Assembly: GCA_029945375.1 (NCBI GenBank)
Contig: CM057058.1
Span: forward strand, 2,418,001 to 2,482,000
From: Agaricus subrufescens
Taxonomy: Eukaryota > Basidiomycota > Agaricomycetes > Agaricales > Agaricaceae
Direction: 5' to 3'
DNA: 64,000 bases
The notes beneath the pieces are model-generated. The model made no database searches and was not told the origin of the DNA. It was given only the letters and a program-made list of their open reading frames with translations. Both the position numbers and the translations under genes were made by a program. Shown piece after piece: positions 1 through 11,547 of the stretch; the stretch's first letter is position 1; each line of letters opens with the position of its first letter.

Positions 1-2072
1 AGACCTTCGTGATCAGAGGGTTATTACGCTCGATCCTGAAGATGCCAAAGACCTCGATGATGCGCTGTCTATCAAGGTCAACGATGACGGTACATATGAC
101 GTGGGTGTCCACATAGCCGATGTATCCTACTTTGTCAAGCCAAACACTGCTCTGGATCGTGATGCCCGCAAACGTGCTACCAGCGTCTACCTTGTGCAGA
201 GATCTGTCCCAATGCTTCCACCTATGCTTTGCGAACAATTATGCAGTCTCTTGCCGGGTCAGGAACGTTTAACTTTCTCTGTCATCTACACCATGACCAA
301 GGATGCCAAAGTTGTCAAGAAATGGTTCGGGAAAACTGTCATCAAGTTAGTTGTCATGTTTTTACTTGTTTCGGAAACTCATCGTATGGCAGGTCTGCTG
401 GGAGAATCTCTTACCGTGAAGCTCAGAATGTTCTCGACGGGAAACCCTTGACTACGGCGTCTGTCATTTCTGAACATGATGCTCAGGACATCAGTCGCGA
501 TATCAAGGTTTTGTTTGATCTAGCGCGACAACTTCGTCAGGAAAGGACACGCAATGGGGCTCTTATACTGGACACCCTACACCTCAAGTTCCAGCTTGAC
601 GACAACGGGCTTCCTTCTGATTGTAAAGAATATGATAAATATAATTCGAACACCTTAGTTGAAGAGGTGAGTAGGTGCTGCCTACGATCTACACAATATC
701 TGACACTAGGTAGTTTATGCTTCTGACCAACTTGTCCGTTGCTCAACATGTCGCTGTGCACTTGCCGGAACAAGCTCTCTTACGTCGCCACGACAGTCCT
801 CTCGAGCGTCGTCTCGTGAGTCACCGAACTTTGTTTTGAGAGCACATGTTGACCAATTTCAGATTAATTTCGTCAAACGTGCTGAGCGATTGGGCTTCCA
901 GATTGATACATCCTCTGCGGGTGCCCTCATGAAGTCGCTTGCTACGATCGCGGATCCGACCGCCCGTAAGCTTTTGCAACTACTTTGTGCCAAAGCAACG
1001 CAACGCGCCAAGTACTTCTGCGCGGGAATGTTGGACATTGCGAAATACCAGCACTACGCTTTGAATCAACCCCTCTACACTCATTTCACCTCGCCTATCC
1101 GTCGCTATGCCGATATTCTTGTCCACCGGCAGCTGGACGCTGTTTTGCAAGGAGGAGGTGCGAATTGCTTCTATCCCGCTGCATTCCAGAGCCTGACCTC
1201 TTGTTGTAGTTGATACTAAGTTCACTATGGATCGGGATGCGGTTGCCAAAGTTGCCCAGCAGTGCAACATGTGAGTTCATTACTAGTTGACTTCGAGCCT
1301 CCTCCCTTATCGTGGTTTAATTACACAGTAAAAACGACTCTGCTGTTCTTGCCCAGGAACAATCAGCCCATCTCTTCCTGTGTGTTCTGATATCCGATCT
1401 GACCTACCGCTATGGTCCCGTTATTCGTCAAGCTAAGGTAATCAATGTTCTCGAAGCCGCATTTGATGTTTTGGTGCCTGAGTTCGGGATCGAGAAGCGG
1501 GTGCATGTGGATCAGATGCCCATAGACGTGAGAAGTTTTACACTGTTGAAGTGTATACGAAGCTAACCTGATTATCCAGAACCACGTCTACGAAGAGCAT
1601 ACGGACACATTACAGATTTATTGGTCCGACCGTGATGTCATTACTTGGTTGGCGGAAAACAGCGACGACGAACATTTGAAGAAGGTCAAGCAGAATGCAG
1701 AACAACACGCTCTCAAGATGGAAGTTGCCTCTCGTTCGGTTCATGATGAGAACGCTTTGTTTGATGATAATGATGATGATGAGATTGTGCTTGGAAGGGA
1801 TACTGATGCGGTTGTTCAGGAGACTTCGAAGCAACGGTTATTGTCTATGGCGAAGGTTATGCCTGAATTCGAAGGATTGAGGACGACGTCTGCGGGTCAT
1901 AAGATACAGGATATTCGGGAGCTCATGACTGTTCCTGTGAGTGCTTTCGGTATTACAGTAAATGTTAACCTGACACCGTGAATAGGTGATTGTCACAGCG
2001 GATTTGACCAAGAGTCCTCCGGTCATCAAAGTCTACAGTGTCAATCCGTATGCGGCCATGGAGAAACATTAA
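1..2072 (+). CDS. RNB-domain exoribonuclease, DIS3L2/SSD1 type (5' end outside window)
   Basis: The visible part starts inside the RNB (RNase II) catalytic domain. The motif [12 protein letters not shown] carries four acidic residues with the spacing of the Mg-binding aspartates of Dis3/Rrp44. It is followed by [12 protein letters not shown] and [15 protein letters not shown], both typical of the DIS3L2/SSD1 branch. Joining exons across introns near 345-407 and 667-716 gives [17 protein letters not shown] and then [20 protein letters not shown], so the domain continues intact. [20 protein letters not shown] (near 1075-1135) is the RNA-binding end of RNB. The protein ends [11 protein letters not shown] at 2072 after several further introns. 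DIS3L2 degrades uridylated RNA in the cytoplasm from the 3' end. Yeast SSD1 is an RNA-binding relative reported to have lost activity. The kept acidic set favours an active enzyme, but telling the two apart needs the missing N-terminus. Confidence 0.9.
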
Positions 2073-2761
2073 TCGAGCAATTTTCCTTTGTTTTTTTGTT
2101 TTTTCTCCTCTCAAACACATATGATAAACATCCCCAACCTTTTTCCATGTCTTGATAACATGGGCTTCCCGCAGCCTTTGAATGCAAGGCTTGTATTCTT
2201 AATTGACAGACCCAACCCATTTTCTGGATTTCCTCCCCCCGCTCTTCCTATACGCCGTTCATGTAGCCCTTCATGCGACAATAATACATGTATGACAATA
2301 GTGTTCAACCCCCGTCCTTCTATGAACGTCGGTTTCACTGTTGTGCTCTTCTCTCTATGTGTTTTCATTTTCTCACTCGCAGCAATTTTTTTTTCCTTTA
2401 CTAAAGTGTGTTTTGAAATTTGATTACTACGTCTTTGTTTTTGTTTTTGTTTTTTTTTTGCATATAAGAAAGCGTTCAGACATGCAGACGTGATAGGGAT
2501 AAATAAGTCTAGTGTATGCGGGACAAATGCAGTTACTATGCGTTGACGAGAAACAATGGCAGGTGTGCACAAAAAAGAAATGTCTGGATATGACGTACAA
2601 TGCTTCTACGACAGTGTGGAGACAAAAACAAAAAACAAAAAACAAAAAAAAGACAAAAAAGCAAAGACGTCATACCGATTATGTTAATTAGCCTGGAAAG
2701 ATGATGGCAATGTCAAATTAATAATGAAAAGGGAGAAAAAAAAGTCAGCGAGAATGAACAA
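2073..2761. other. Convergent 3' intergenic region
   Basis: This 689-bp stretch lies between two convergent stop codons and presumably holds both 3' UTRs. It contains a T-rich run near 2437-2460 and an A-rich run near 2622-2661 that are roughly complementary. I see no convincing gene. Open frames here have no family motif. Confidence 0.6.
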
Positions 2762-4302
2762 TTAGATCCAGCCTGGGGGCGCCGCACCGGTTCCAGCAAC
2801 AGAGGAGGAAGTATGATGGTGGCCACCATGTCTCCCCCCGGGTTTGGTCTCTGATCTACGACTGAGATTGGGGATCATTGGTGAACGCGTTGGTACCACC
2901 ACTGCAGATTCTGATTTCTTATGGAGTTTAGGACGTGTATATGTTTGTCCTGGTGATGAAGAGGCTGAGTGAGGAGCTACTTTTGATATGGGCTGAGAAG
3001 TATCTTTGTGGTATCGTGGCGCGACGTGTGACGGTTTTGGAGAAGGGGCGGGAGATGGAGAAGTGGAAATGGGAAGGTGATCCATGATTTCGTCGTCGAG
3101 GCTCTCTGAGCCTCTTGAGACGCGAGCCAGCGCGTCTTTGGAAGATAGGTTTTCGCCTGCTTTTGCGTGTTCGGTGAGAGTATGAAGGCTATGAACGGAT
3201 GCACAGCGGCTGTGGACAGGTGGAAAGGTACCACCTATAACGGGTAGTAATCCAGGGCTCATCATAGTGTTTACACTGGCGTGACTGGTGCCTCTGGCAT
3301 GTCTGGGGGCAAGGGCGAGCCTCAGGCGGATCTCCTCGTTGCATAGCTTCTGGAGCGAGTCGAGACCAAGGTAGGCAGTCTCGTCTCTGACCTCGAGGAG
3401 AGCTTCAAGTTTAGCATTGAATAGCGTGGTTGAGGTTGAGTTTGAGAGAGAGGACAGCTGGATGCCTCGAGGAAGAGTACACGGATATTCTGGGGAGACC
3501 GAGGGGGTGCGGAGAAACGCGAGGATATGGGCATACCTGGGGATGTAAATAAGTAACAGAAAGAATGTACATCTGGGAACACTCACGGAGCGCTAGGCCG
3601 ATCGAGGAAGACGTGAAAGGTTGTGGATGATGTCTGAGCCACCGCCTGAGCATCTGAGTGGTTGAATTGCGCGGGGTCATCGGAGCTCTCAGTCGAGTAA
3701 ACAGATGAAACGTGAGAGTAGCGTTGCCTGGGAAGGCTGGCGAGATAATCTGCCAGATAAGAGGGCCTTGAAGAGAGGGTGGCCAGAGTAGATTTATGGG
3801 TAGCGGTGGAGGTCTCGAGAACGACTATAGTCTTAGATGGGTCGACGTCTGCGAGGGGAAGCGGTGAGAGCAGAACGGGGGCAAAGGGGGCGACCGGGGC
3901 GGAGAGGGGGATGTTGGGGGGAAGCGGAGGGACGACGGGGGGATCCTCGACGGCGGTGCTTGACCGGGACTTGAGAGACGGCCTGAGGCTGGAGGCAGAG
4001 GGTGTTGGGCTGGGGGCCCGCTGGAGCTTGGGGGCCCTCCGCGGGGTTTTGTCGGGGAGCTCGCGGTCGCTGTCGCCAGACTCGGAGAGTGGCAGCGGGG
4101 GGAGGGGCGGGCTGGAGGGCTGGGAGGGCGGATTAGGGGTCTGGAAGATGACGCGCACATTGGTGTCGCGGAGGGCGTCCTCCGGCGTGCGGACGACGAC
4201 TGCGCCGTGGGTGGCGGGCTCTGCGGGCGACCGGGAGTCTTTGCGCGAGAGCCAGAGCATGGTGGACGAGATCGACGGTCGGCGTGCGTTGGGGGCAGGC
4301 AT
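2762..4302 (-). CDS. BTB/POZ-like domain protein with long Ser/Pro-rich tails
   Basis: There are two exons: 4302-3587 and 3536-2762 (minus strand). The intron starts GTGAGT and ends CCCCAG. The join gives TFHVFLDRPSAPYAHILAFLRT in frame, for 496 aa. Residues roughly 150-340 resemble a BTB fold: an extended strand with SKTIVVLETSTATHKSTLATLSSRPSYLA, then FLDRPSAPYAHILAFLRT, then LLEVRDETAYLGLDSLQKLCNEEI, which is the usual end of fungal BTB/KCTD-like domains. The N-terminal 150 residues and the C-terminal 200 are low-complexity Ser/Pro/Arg. BTB proteins usually act as dimerising adaptors, often for cullin-3; no partner can be read here. The start lies 66 bp from the start of the divergent RNase P-like gene. 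Confidence 0.7.
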
Positions 4303-4368
4303 GGCGTGTGTTCCATATATAGCACAATAAACTGCCTCCCCTCGGCCCAAACACGCGCAAACACGCCC

Positions 4369-4845
4369 ATGGACCCCACCGACAGGTTCAGGTGCGCCCT
4401 GCCCTCCGCCGTCTTTGCCGCCGCGCCGCCCCTCGCCGCCCTCCACGCTGTCCGCGCCCGGCTTCTCCCCCCGCACCTCCCGCAGGACAGCGCGGCGTGC
4501 AGCAGATGCGGCTCGTTCCTCCTACGCCGGTCCACCCGCAGATCAAAACAATCTGCCCGCCTTCTCAAGCGCTCCTGCCCTGCATGCGGATCGACCACCC
4601 TCACTCCCCTTCCCACCGCACCATTTCCACAGACCCGGCACCAGTCCTCAGCGCCTAACCCGTCACCACCTCAACAGACCTCCACGCCTCCATCTATACC
4701 TCACCTACCCGCTCCTTCCAAATCTAGACCCAAAAATAAATCGGGCCTGCAGCATCTCCTCGCTCGCAATCGCGAGAATCAACAAAAAGAGCACAAAAAC
4801 AGACAAGAGCCCGGTGGATTGGCAGCGTTCCTCACTGGCCTCTGA
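4369..4845 (+). CDS. Rpr2/SNM1-like RNase P/MRP protein subunit
   Basis: This is an uninterrupted 158-aa frame starting MDPTDRF. A helical N-terminus (AAAPPLAALHAVRARLLPPHL) is followed by CSRCGSFLLRR and, about 25 residues later, CPACGS. The two CxxCG knuckles after an Arg/Leu helix are the layout of the Rpr2/Rpp21/SNM1 zinc ribbon, whose members bind the RNA of RNase P or RNase MRP in tRNA and rRNA processing. The C-terminus has SGLQHLLARNRENQQ and a basic tail, also common in this family. It is GC-rich, like its divergent neighbour. Because the family is short and diverged, another small zinc-ribbon protein is possible. Confidence 0.6.
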   Translation: MDPTDRFRCALPSAVFAAAPPLAALHAVRARLLPPHLPQDSAACSRCGSFLLRRSTRRSKQSARLLKRSCPACGSTTLTPLPTAPFPQTRHQSSAPNPSPPQQTSTPPSIPHLPAPSKSRPKNKSGLQHLLARNRENQQKEHKNRQEPGGLAAFLTGL

Positions 4846-5363
4846 GATGTACACTAGTAATTGTTGTATCACAAATAGACTCTACATGCATTGTTTATCA
4901 CTTCTGCCTTGTCACCGTTTCGGAGCCCATAAATCATACAATTCCTTATCCGCCGGGTCAAAGCAGGTCAAAAGTGCAGGGTCTGCCCGCACAGACAACT
5001 GCTGTAGCGGCGCCCTCGTATACGCCAAACCCGTGTTACTCGAAGCAGTTGACGCGAAAAACGAGGTTCGGTTCGGTGTCGTGCTGGGTGAAGTTTGAGA
5101 CGCAAACGTCGATGTTGGCGTCTGCTCAGACTTGTGACAGCCATTAGCATGAGCGACTATTTTTCAGCGAGAAACTCTTACAGCTGGGGCGGTCGGCACC
5201 CTGGTTGGTGTGCTGGGACGGTCAGCCATATAGTCGTCTTCGCAAGTGGGCTCAAGTGGGCCCTGGGCGTGACTCCGCGTGACGGCGTCAACTCAGTTGC
5301 CCGATTTAGAACAGCCGCTCCACTCATTCGCGCCTCTGCCCCCGTCCCCCATTGCCACAAACA
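4846..5363. other. Intergenic region upstream of VID27
   Basis: This 518-bp stretch separates the RNase P-like gene from VID27 in the same orientation. It should hold the 3' end of the first and the promoter of the second. No frame in it has a recognisable motif, and I see no RNA gene. Confidence 0.5.
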
Positions 5364-8201
5364 ATGAACATCTTCAGGAGCCGTGTGTACCCTTTCTCAG
5401 AACTCACTAACACCCTCTGATTTACCATCTCGCCAGTAATCGGCAAAGTCTGGCGTCCGTGCTCATTCCTTGATCTATCTCAACCGCTCTTAATCTCAAA
5501 GCGCCCACAGACGACCCCAACGCCGCAGAGGTGGTCAAAATATCCACTGGTACGCTGCAGAGCAGCACAAATGTGTTCATTGGCTGATACATCTCTTTAT
5601 AAAGGCCAGCTTTACCTTGTTAGACCGGGGAATATCCGCTCCTCACGAGAATGCATGTACGCCTCGCTGTTGCTGTCTCACTAGATAAAGTCATTTCATG
5701 ATGTCCAAGATACAATGACGCAATGGCCACTATACGTCGTGTTCCCTCCGTGGAACATAATTTCCAACTTGTCGTGACAAAGGTATACGACGAAGGAGAC
5801 CAAGAATTGCTAGAAGACGAGGCCGAAAGTGAGTTTTCGCCAATCATCTCTTAACTTCATTGATCCTTATTCGGTCAATTGACAATAGCTGACGAGGAAA
5901 GGACCTTTCTCATCAGTGAAGAACTCGAATTTCGAACAAGCTCCACTGATGATGAACCCTCCTTCATCTGGCGTGACCTCAATGGCGATATCGACGAGTC
6001 TTTCGAATTCGTGGCCATTGGAACAAACGAACCGACAAAGGCTTTATTTGAAACGTGCATGTACCGAGCTATGTTCGAACGAAAGTACAAACGGAGTGCC
6101 GACCACACAAAGGATTCCGATCTAGACCAATTCGTATGGCGGTACGTAACCTCGTTGTATGTTCAACGAACCTCAATCATAATATGATTCATTCCAGCCC
6201 CCCTATAATAAAGCCCAAACCAACTCCAAAACGTAGATCATCTCGACCAGAGGCTGCGGCGGCGCAACTCAGTCCCTCTCAACCAGCCCCCGCTCCCACC
6301 AACCCTCCAATTCAGCAGTCAAGTCCTCCAGACCCTTTAACGTATCTACCCCCCAATGTAGAAGTCCTCGCTCAGAGAGAAAGCGTTCTTCTTCTTTGGG
6401 ATTCTGCCAAAGCACAATTTTTCAACCAAGGCATCGTCACGGCTGTCATAGTGCGTCGCACCGATGAACCTTTCAGCTATGTTCTTGTGGCACACGACGG
6501 GACTCGCATGCTCCTTGCCCATCCCGTTTCTTCTGATATGAATCCCAGATTCTCCCATCGAATGTCCACCATCACATGGAACACTTATAGCTCAGAAAGA
6601 AGTGGGAGTAGTTGGTGTGTGCAGTTTGCATCGGAAGACGAATATGCGGAGATGTCGGGGGTGTTGAAGCAGTGCTTGTGGGAACACTTGCATCAGACTC
6701 CCTGGGGAAAGATGAAAGAGGACGAACAAAAGTATGTGATGAGCTCAACGGAGGATGTAGTAATGAAGGACGTCCAGGACGAGGATGAGGAACAGGAGGA
6801 AGAAGAAGTTTTGGATGAGCTCGAAGTTGATAAAGGTCGAGTTTGAGTATATTTTGGGTGGCTTTGATTCTGACATTTGCTTATAGAATCAGATGAGGAA
6901 GATGATGAGGTACAAGAAGATGAAGAGGGCATGCCACCAGCGCTCCGAGGAGAACGCAACTCTCAGCTTACAGTTGGTTACAAGGGAGACAGATCATATG
7001 TCGTTCGAGGGAACAATATCGGCGTTTTCAGTTCCTCCAATGAGGCGAGTTTCAAGTATTATGCCACCATAAGCAAGATTACCACTCCCAAGGGTGAACT
7101 GTTCAAACCTCAGAATGTATGTTCTCAATATTCTGTATATCATTCAGCTCACCCTTTGCGCTAGGTTATGTTACACGATCAAGACTCCAAGATGATTTTG
7201 ATGAATCCGGGTAATCCAAATTCACTATTCAGTATGGATCTTGAACGAGGAAAAGTCGTCGAAGAATGGAAAGTCCACGAGGATATCCCTGTTCTGAACA
7301 TTGCTCCCGACAACAAGTTCGCACCTATGACCCGAGAGCAGACCATTGTCGGCACATCTGGCAACGCACTCTTCCGTATTGATCCCCGTATATCGGGCGA
7401 TAAACTGGTCGACAGTCAATACAAGCAATACGTTAGCAAGAACAAGTTTTCAGGTGTTGCCACTACAAAGGATGGAAAACTCGCTGTGGCTAGCGAAAAG
7501 GGCGATATTCGATTGTTTGATTCGATTGGCAAGAATGCCAAGACATCCCTTCCACCACTCGGAGATCCGATTATTGGTATTGACGTCACGGCGGATGGAC
7601 GTTACGTTGTTGCCACAACCAAGACATATCTTCTGCTTATCGATACGCTCATCGGTGGGGGACGATATGCTGGTCAATTAGGATTTGATCGTAGTTTCCC
7701 GGCTGATGCGAAACCGATACCGAGAAGATTGCAATTGCGGCCAGAACATGTAGCTTATATGGGGCACCTTTCATTCAGCCCTGCTCGGTAAGTGGGCGCA
7801 TTTTAATTACAATTTTTTTGGTCTTTTTTGGGTTCTCATTAATGTCGGTTGTAGGTTTAACCAGGGTGAGGGTCAGGAAGAGAATGCTATTGTGACTTCG
7901 ACGGGACAATTTGTCATTGCTTGGGACTTTGCGAAGGTCAAGAAAGGTTTACTTGATAGGTATGAAATCAAGAAGTACGATGACAATGTCGTACAAGATA
8001 GTTTCAAGTTTGGAGACGACAAAGAAATTGTAAGTCAACGTTCTTATGCTTTTCAACGGCTTTGATTTATTAAATCGTATCTGATAGATTGTGGCCTTGA
8101 ACAATAACGTACTTACGGTGAACAAGAGTAAGCTCAGGAAACCGACACGGTATTCATTGGCTGGGAATAGCCTTTCAAATATCGTGAATGCGCCTTATTA
8201 G
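5364..8201 (+). CDS. VID27: VID27 family protein
   Basis: The start is the ATG of MNIFRS, which matches the short N-terminus of the family, and is followed by very small exons. Joining them gives LIGKVWPPTDDPNAAEVVKISTG, QLYLVRPGNIRSSREC and IYNDAMATIRRVPSVEHNFQ, with donors at about 5383, 5436, 5549 and 5664. The middle is an acidic linker (6775-6935). The C-terminal half is the VID27 WD/beta-propeller-like domain: GYKGDRSYVVRGNNIGVF, MLHDQDSKMILMNPG, GTSGNALFRIDPRISGDKLV, VASEKGDIRLFDSIG and VATTKTYLLLIDT. The length is about 770 aa, normal for the family. Yeast Vid27 is a cytoplasmic protein named for vacuolar import and degradation of gluconeogenic enzymes; its molecular role is poorly known. 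A simple single-exon call would miss the first four exons. Confidence 0.95.
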
Positions 8202-8501
8202 CGGCTGTTGTCCAACGCGGCTACTGTTTTGATACATGCTTTGATGTCTCCACTTTTTTTGATTGTTAATTTTTCTATATTCCAGGTTTTGATATGGTAC
8301 GAAATCTATACAATTGTCCTTCAGCGCTACATAGGGGCTTGCGCCTGTAGTGGAATAGCGGTGTATATATTTATATATGTACAAGGCCGATACCGGCATC
8401 ACTGTCAACAGGAAGAACAGAATTTAGTCTCAAACGAATTGGTGGGAATCTTATAAAATTGAGCGCACCATTTCGCTAGCCGGAACAAGATATCTTTCAT
8501 A
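8202..8501. other. Convergent 3' intergenic region
   Basis: This 300-bp stretch lies between the convergent stops of VID27 and the DUF7704 gene. It probably contains both 3' UTRs. I see no other feature. Confidence 0.5.
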
Positions 8502-9172
8502 TCAAGATGGGGAGATTGGTTGTACTTTACCACCTTTGGAAGCCGACTTACTTCTGGTGCCATCTCGTGCATCGACATAGCGACTGATACCGAAATGCCA
8601 CGCTAGTCGAGGGATTAAGAGAGAAACTCCGAGTATGTGGGTTGTCCAAAGCATGGGCGTCCAGTTGACGAAATCAAATTTATGGTCGCCTAGACCCCAG
8701 AGTGTAACGACTAGATGGAGGACATCACCGATGAGGAGGGGTGTGAGGAGGGCTTGGACGATCTTTTCTTGGACTGCGGGTTTGTCATGGAGGTGTTTGC
8801 GGAGGGCGGTGAGGACGAAGATGTTTATGAGACCCATGAGGGCACAGACGTGTGCGAGTTGGATGATTGTGACGATTGTTGCTGGGGGGAGGTTTTCGGG
8901 CCATTCTATTCCTTGGGGCCATGGTGCTTGAGAGTTGTGCGTCTAGACGCCATGTCAGAATAAAATGTGCCTGGAATAGAAGATGGCGAGCGCGTGCGTA
9001 CGGCGATGGGATCGCTGTTTTTTGAGCGTCAGAGAGAGAGACGAGAGAGATTTAGGAGAACTTAGTAAGCGACATACACACAAGTCCCGATGAATCCAAG
9101 TGTGGTCAGGAAGGGCTCATAAGCGGCGAAGATAAAATAGTAAACATCCGGGATGGCGGAGGGTGGCGACAT
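8502..9172 (-). CDS. DUF7704-type fungal membrane protein
   Basis: Two exons fit: 9172-9080 and 8942-8502. They give 177 aa starting MSPPSAIPDVYYFIFAAYEP, which has the usual start of DUF7704 proteins (proline, short motif, F..YEP). Exon 2 begins THNSQAPWPQG and carries VTIIQLAHVCALMGLINIFV, LLIGDVLHLVVTLWGLG and WTTHILGVSLLIPRLAWHFG. That makes four predicted membrane segments, with a short basic Ser/Lys tail. The intron is about 137 nt, long for this window, with donor GTGTAT and acceptor TCTAG; a second small exon inside it cannot be excluded. The function of the family is not known. The gene ends tail-to-tail with VID27. Confidence 0.7.
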
Positions 9173-10150
9173 ACAAGCATACGAGAAAGAAAGGGGCAAA
9201 GGAAGGAGGGGGAGATGCGATTATAAAGAGCAGATAGAGTGCAAATGTTGGAAGCCTATGAAAGAAATCGTGACAGGAACGAATAGGAGGCTGGAGATCA
9301 AAACATTAGACGGAGATACATTCTCCACCTCCTGTGAGCGCTCCCGCGTCCCGGGTTGTGCTTAGCATCGTAAGCATCTATAAGTAAAAGCCGAGGTTTC
9401 TTCCGTAACTGGCGGTCCCGGTGCAACCGTCAACGGAGTGCCAGCCCTCAACTTGATGTGTTTGCCTTTGACACTTTTTCCCACAATTAAGGTTTTTTTT
9501 TCTTTATCTTACATACTATGGTCCATCGAATACCAAGGCTCGCGGGTGATTACCTCCATCTTGTGTATCCAAATGGCGAGGACCTAGACTATTCTTTCGA
9601 GATGAAAGATATAATGCCCAGCTGGTCTTTTGCTGGCTCCGCCACGTTCTCCCCACCAGACGGGCTTCGCTTCTTTCTGACATTTCTTTTTGTTCTGGGA
9701 AGACACCATTCTTAGAAACTGACGACTGATGCTTGTTGTTCACTTGTCAACTCGATTTTAATATATCAGAAATCTGCTCATTTCCGCCCATAAAAAATAA
9801 AAAAAAACATTTGAACGTTTCTAAACCCGCTTTTGAGCCACAAGGCCAAGCTAGTTTAGACCGCGCTAAATGCCACGTTTGATACCAAAGGGTGTAGTGG
9901 GGGTTTGTGGTAGACGATATGGAAAGCTCGGACACATTCATCAAAATATCACAAGATCGTTCCCGTGCCAGCTGCGGATTAGACGTGCTCGCATCCTGAT
10001 TTCCTGACCTTCCTCGGCATTTCAGCCGTCGTCGAAAAACATACCATTCTTACCCATGTACATCTCTCCACACTGGGACTAAAAAAAAAAAAGCTGTAAG
10101 GAAAAAAAAAAAAAAGATTCACTCATCGTGCCGGGGAATTAGTGCCTATT
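9173..10150. other. Intergenic region with poly-A tracts
   Basis: This 978-bp region lies between two divergent starts. It contains long A runs near 9793-9810, 10081-10092 and 10100-10114, which might act as nucleosome-depleted promoter DNA of the exporter gene. A 65-codon frame at 9518-9715 (+) has no recognisable motif and I do not call it. No RNA gene was seen. Confidence 0.5.
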
Positions 10151-11443
10151 ATGGAAACTACTCTCAAAACCGCCGACGAAGGATATGCCATGTCCTCTGA
10201 GGCAAACACGGGTCTCCCGTTATCCGCGACATCCAACGATGCAGAACGGGGTTCACGTGAATCCGACGTGGATTCGATAACAGAATCTGTGGAACGCATT
10301 GAACGACCTCCGACTGAAGAGGATGGTATTAAACCCCAGTACAAAATCTATCATCCACTCTCTTTTGCTGTCCTTGCCCTCCTTGCACCGGCATCTATTC
10401 TTGGCACTCTCGCCCGTCTGGGCCTCTTGGCTATGACAAGATATGATGGCCAAGCGATATTCTCTCTGGCTTATGTTCAGGCTGTCGGGTGTCTTATCAT
10501 GGGATTTGGTTTGAGGCTGAAGGAACCTATTGGCCAATTGTGTGTGTGTTTCATTGCAGTTTCAATCAGATAGCTAATTGAGATGTAGTTATGGCCCGTT
10601 CTATACTGCCTTGACAACAGGTATGGTTGTATCAATTGAAGGAACGGAAACCAGTGTCTGAGGTGAAAACTCAGGTTTTTGCGGGTCGTTGACCACATTT
10701 TCAAGTTGGCAAACTGATGTATTTGATTCTTGGATTAATAACGCAAATCATGACAGAAGTGGTTTCCACAGTGTACGTGGTTTTGACCCTCTTACGAGAC
10801 AACTTTCCTTGACTGTCGGGCACAGTTCATTGATGGGCTCGGGAAATCAGTATTCACCCTTTCGTTCTCCTTAGCTTCTGTTGCTTTCGGCTACAAGGTC
10901 GCGAATTTAATTGTGCCGTACCTGCCTACCTTCGGCTATCCAAAGAAGGGGTTACGATATTCATGGACTGCGCTCGCAGTGTGTATGTATGCAGCCGTCT
11001 TCCCCGCATATTTTCGAACATCAGAACGGATCCGATGTGCGGCGACTGCGGCTCTTCTGTTTGGGTTTCCAGGCACTCTAACGCGATATCTCCTTGCGAT
11101 ATGGCTGAATCAACGCAGTAGGGCACTGCCATTGGGGACGTTATGCGCGAATCTATTTGGAACTGCGGTACTGGGAGGGTTGCATGCTTTGCAGGGTTTA
11201 CCAGATGCTGTATCACCAAACGCCTGTTGCATATTGCAGGGTCTTGGAGATGGATATTGCGCGTGCCTGACCACTATCAGCACCTTTGCAGCCGAACTGC
11301 GAGATCTCAAGTGGTGGAAGGCGGTGCGGTACTGCATCATCAGTTGGGGAGCGGGACAGTTGCTACTGGTGTTGATTGTAGGATCGTCGATGTGGGCGGG
11401 GGGCGTGGCGAAGGGGGCGACCTGTAGCTACGATGGGTCCTAG
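10151..11443 (+). CDS. FEX1: Fluoride exporter, FEX/CrcB family
   Basis: The start is the ATG of METTLKTADEG; an upstream in-frame GTG at 10142 is not needed. After an acidic cytosolic N-terminus comes the first CrcB repeat: ASILGTLARLGLLAMTRYDG and YVQAVGCLIMGFGLRLKEPIGQ. After an intron (donor in CAATT|GTGTGT, acceptor near 10588) follows FYGPFYTALTTGFCGSLTTFSSWQ, the signature GFCG..TTFS of the family. The second repeat holds LLFGFPGTLTRYLLAIWLNQ, LGTLCANLFGTAVLGGLHAL, GLGDGYCACLTTISTFAAEL and a last membrane helix. Eukaryotic FEX is such a fused double CrcB protein of the plasma membrane that exports fluoride. The length is about 380 aa and nothing is broken. Confidence 0.95.
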
Positions 11444-11547
11444 GTAGAGCGAAGACGGAGCGTAGGTTGTGACGATCGGAGTTAGAATAGCGTCCAATAC
11501 ATTTTGTCAGTCTCCTCGACAACGGCGAGAGCCCGATTGCGCGAGAG

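Noticed and set aside
2088..2572. Overlapping frames in the first convergent intergenic region
   Set aside because: They span low-complexity T/A-rich 3' UTR sequence with no domain.
3779..4330. 183-codon plus-strand frame opposite the BTB gene
   Set aside because: It is a GC-rich shadow of the Ser/Pro-rich exon on the other strand and has a Gly/Arg-biased composition without motifs.
9518..9715. 65-codon plus frame starting at an ATG
   Set aside because: Short, in a poly-A-rich intergenic region, no homology that I recognise; not enough to call.
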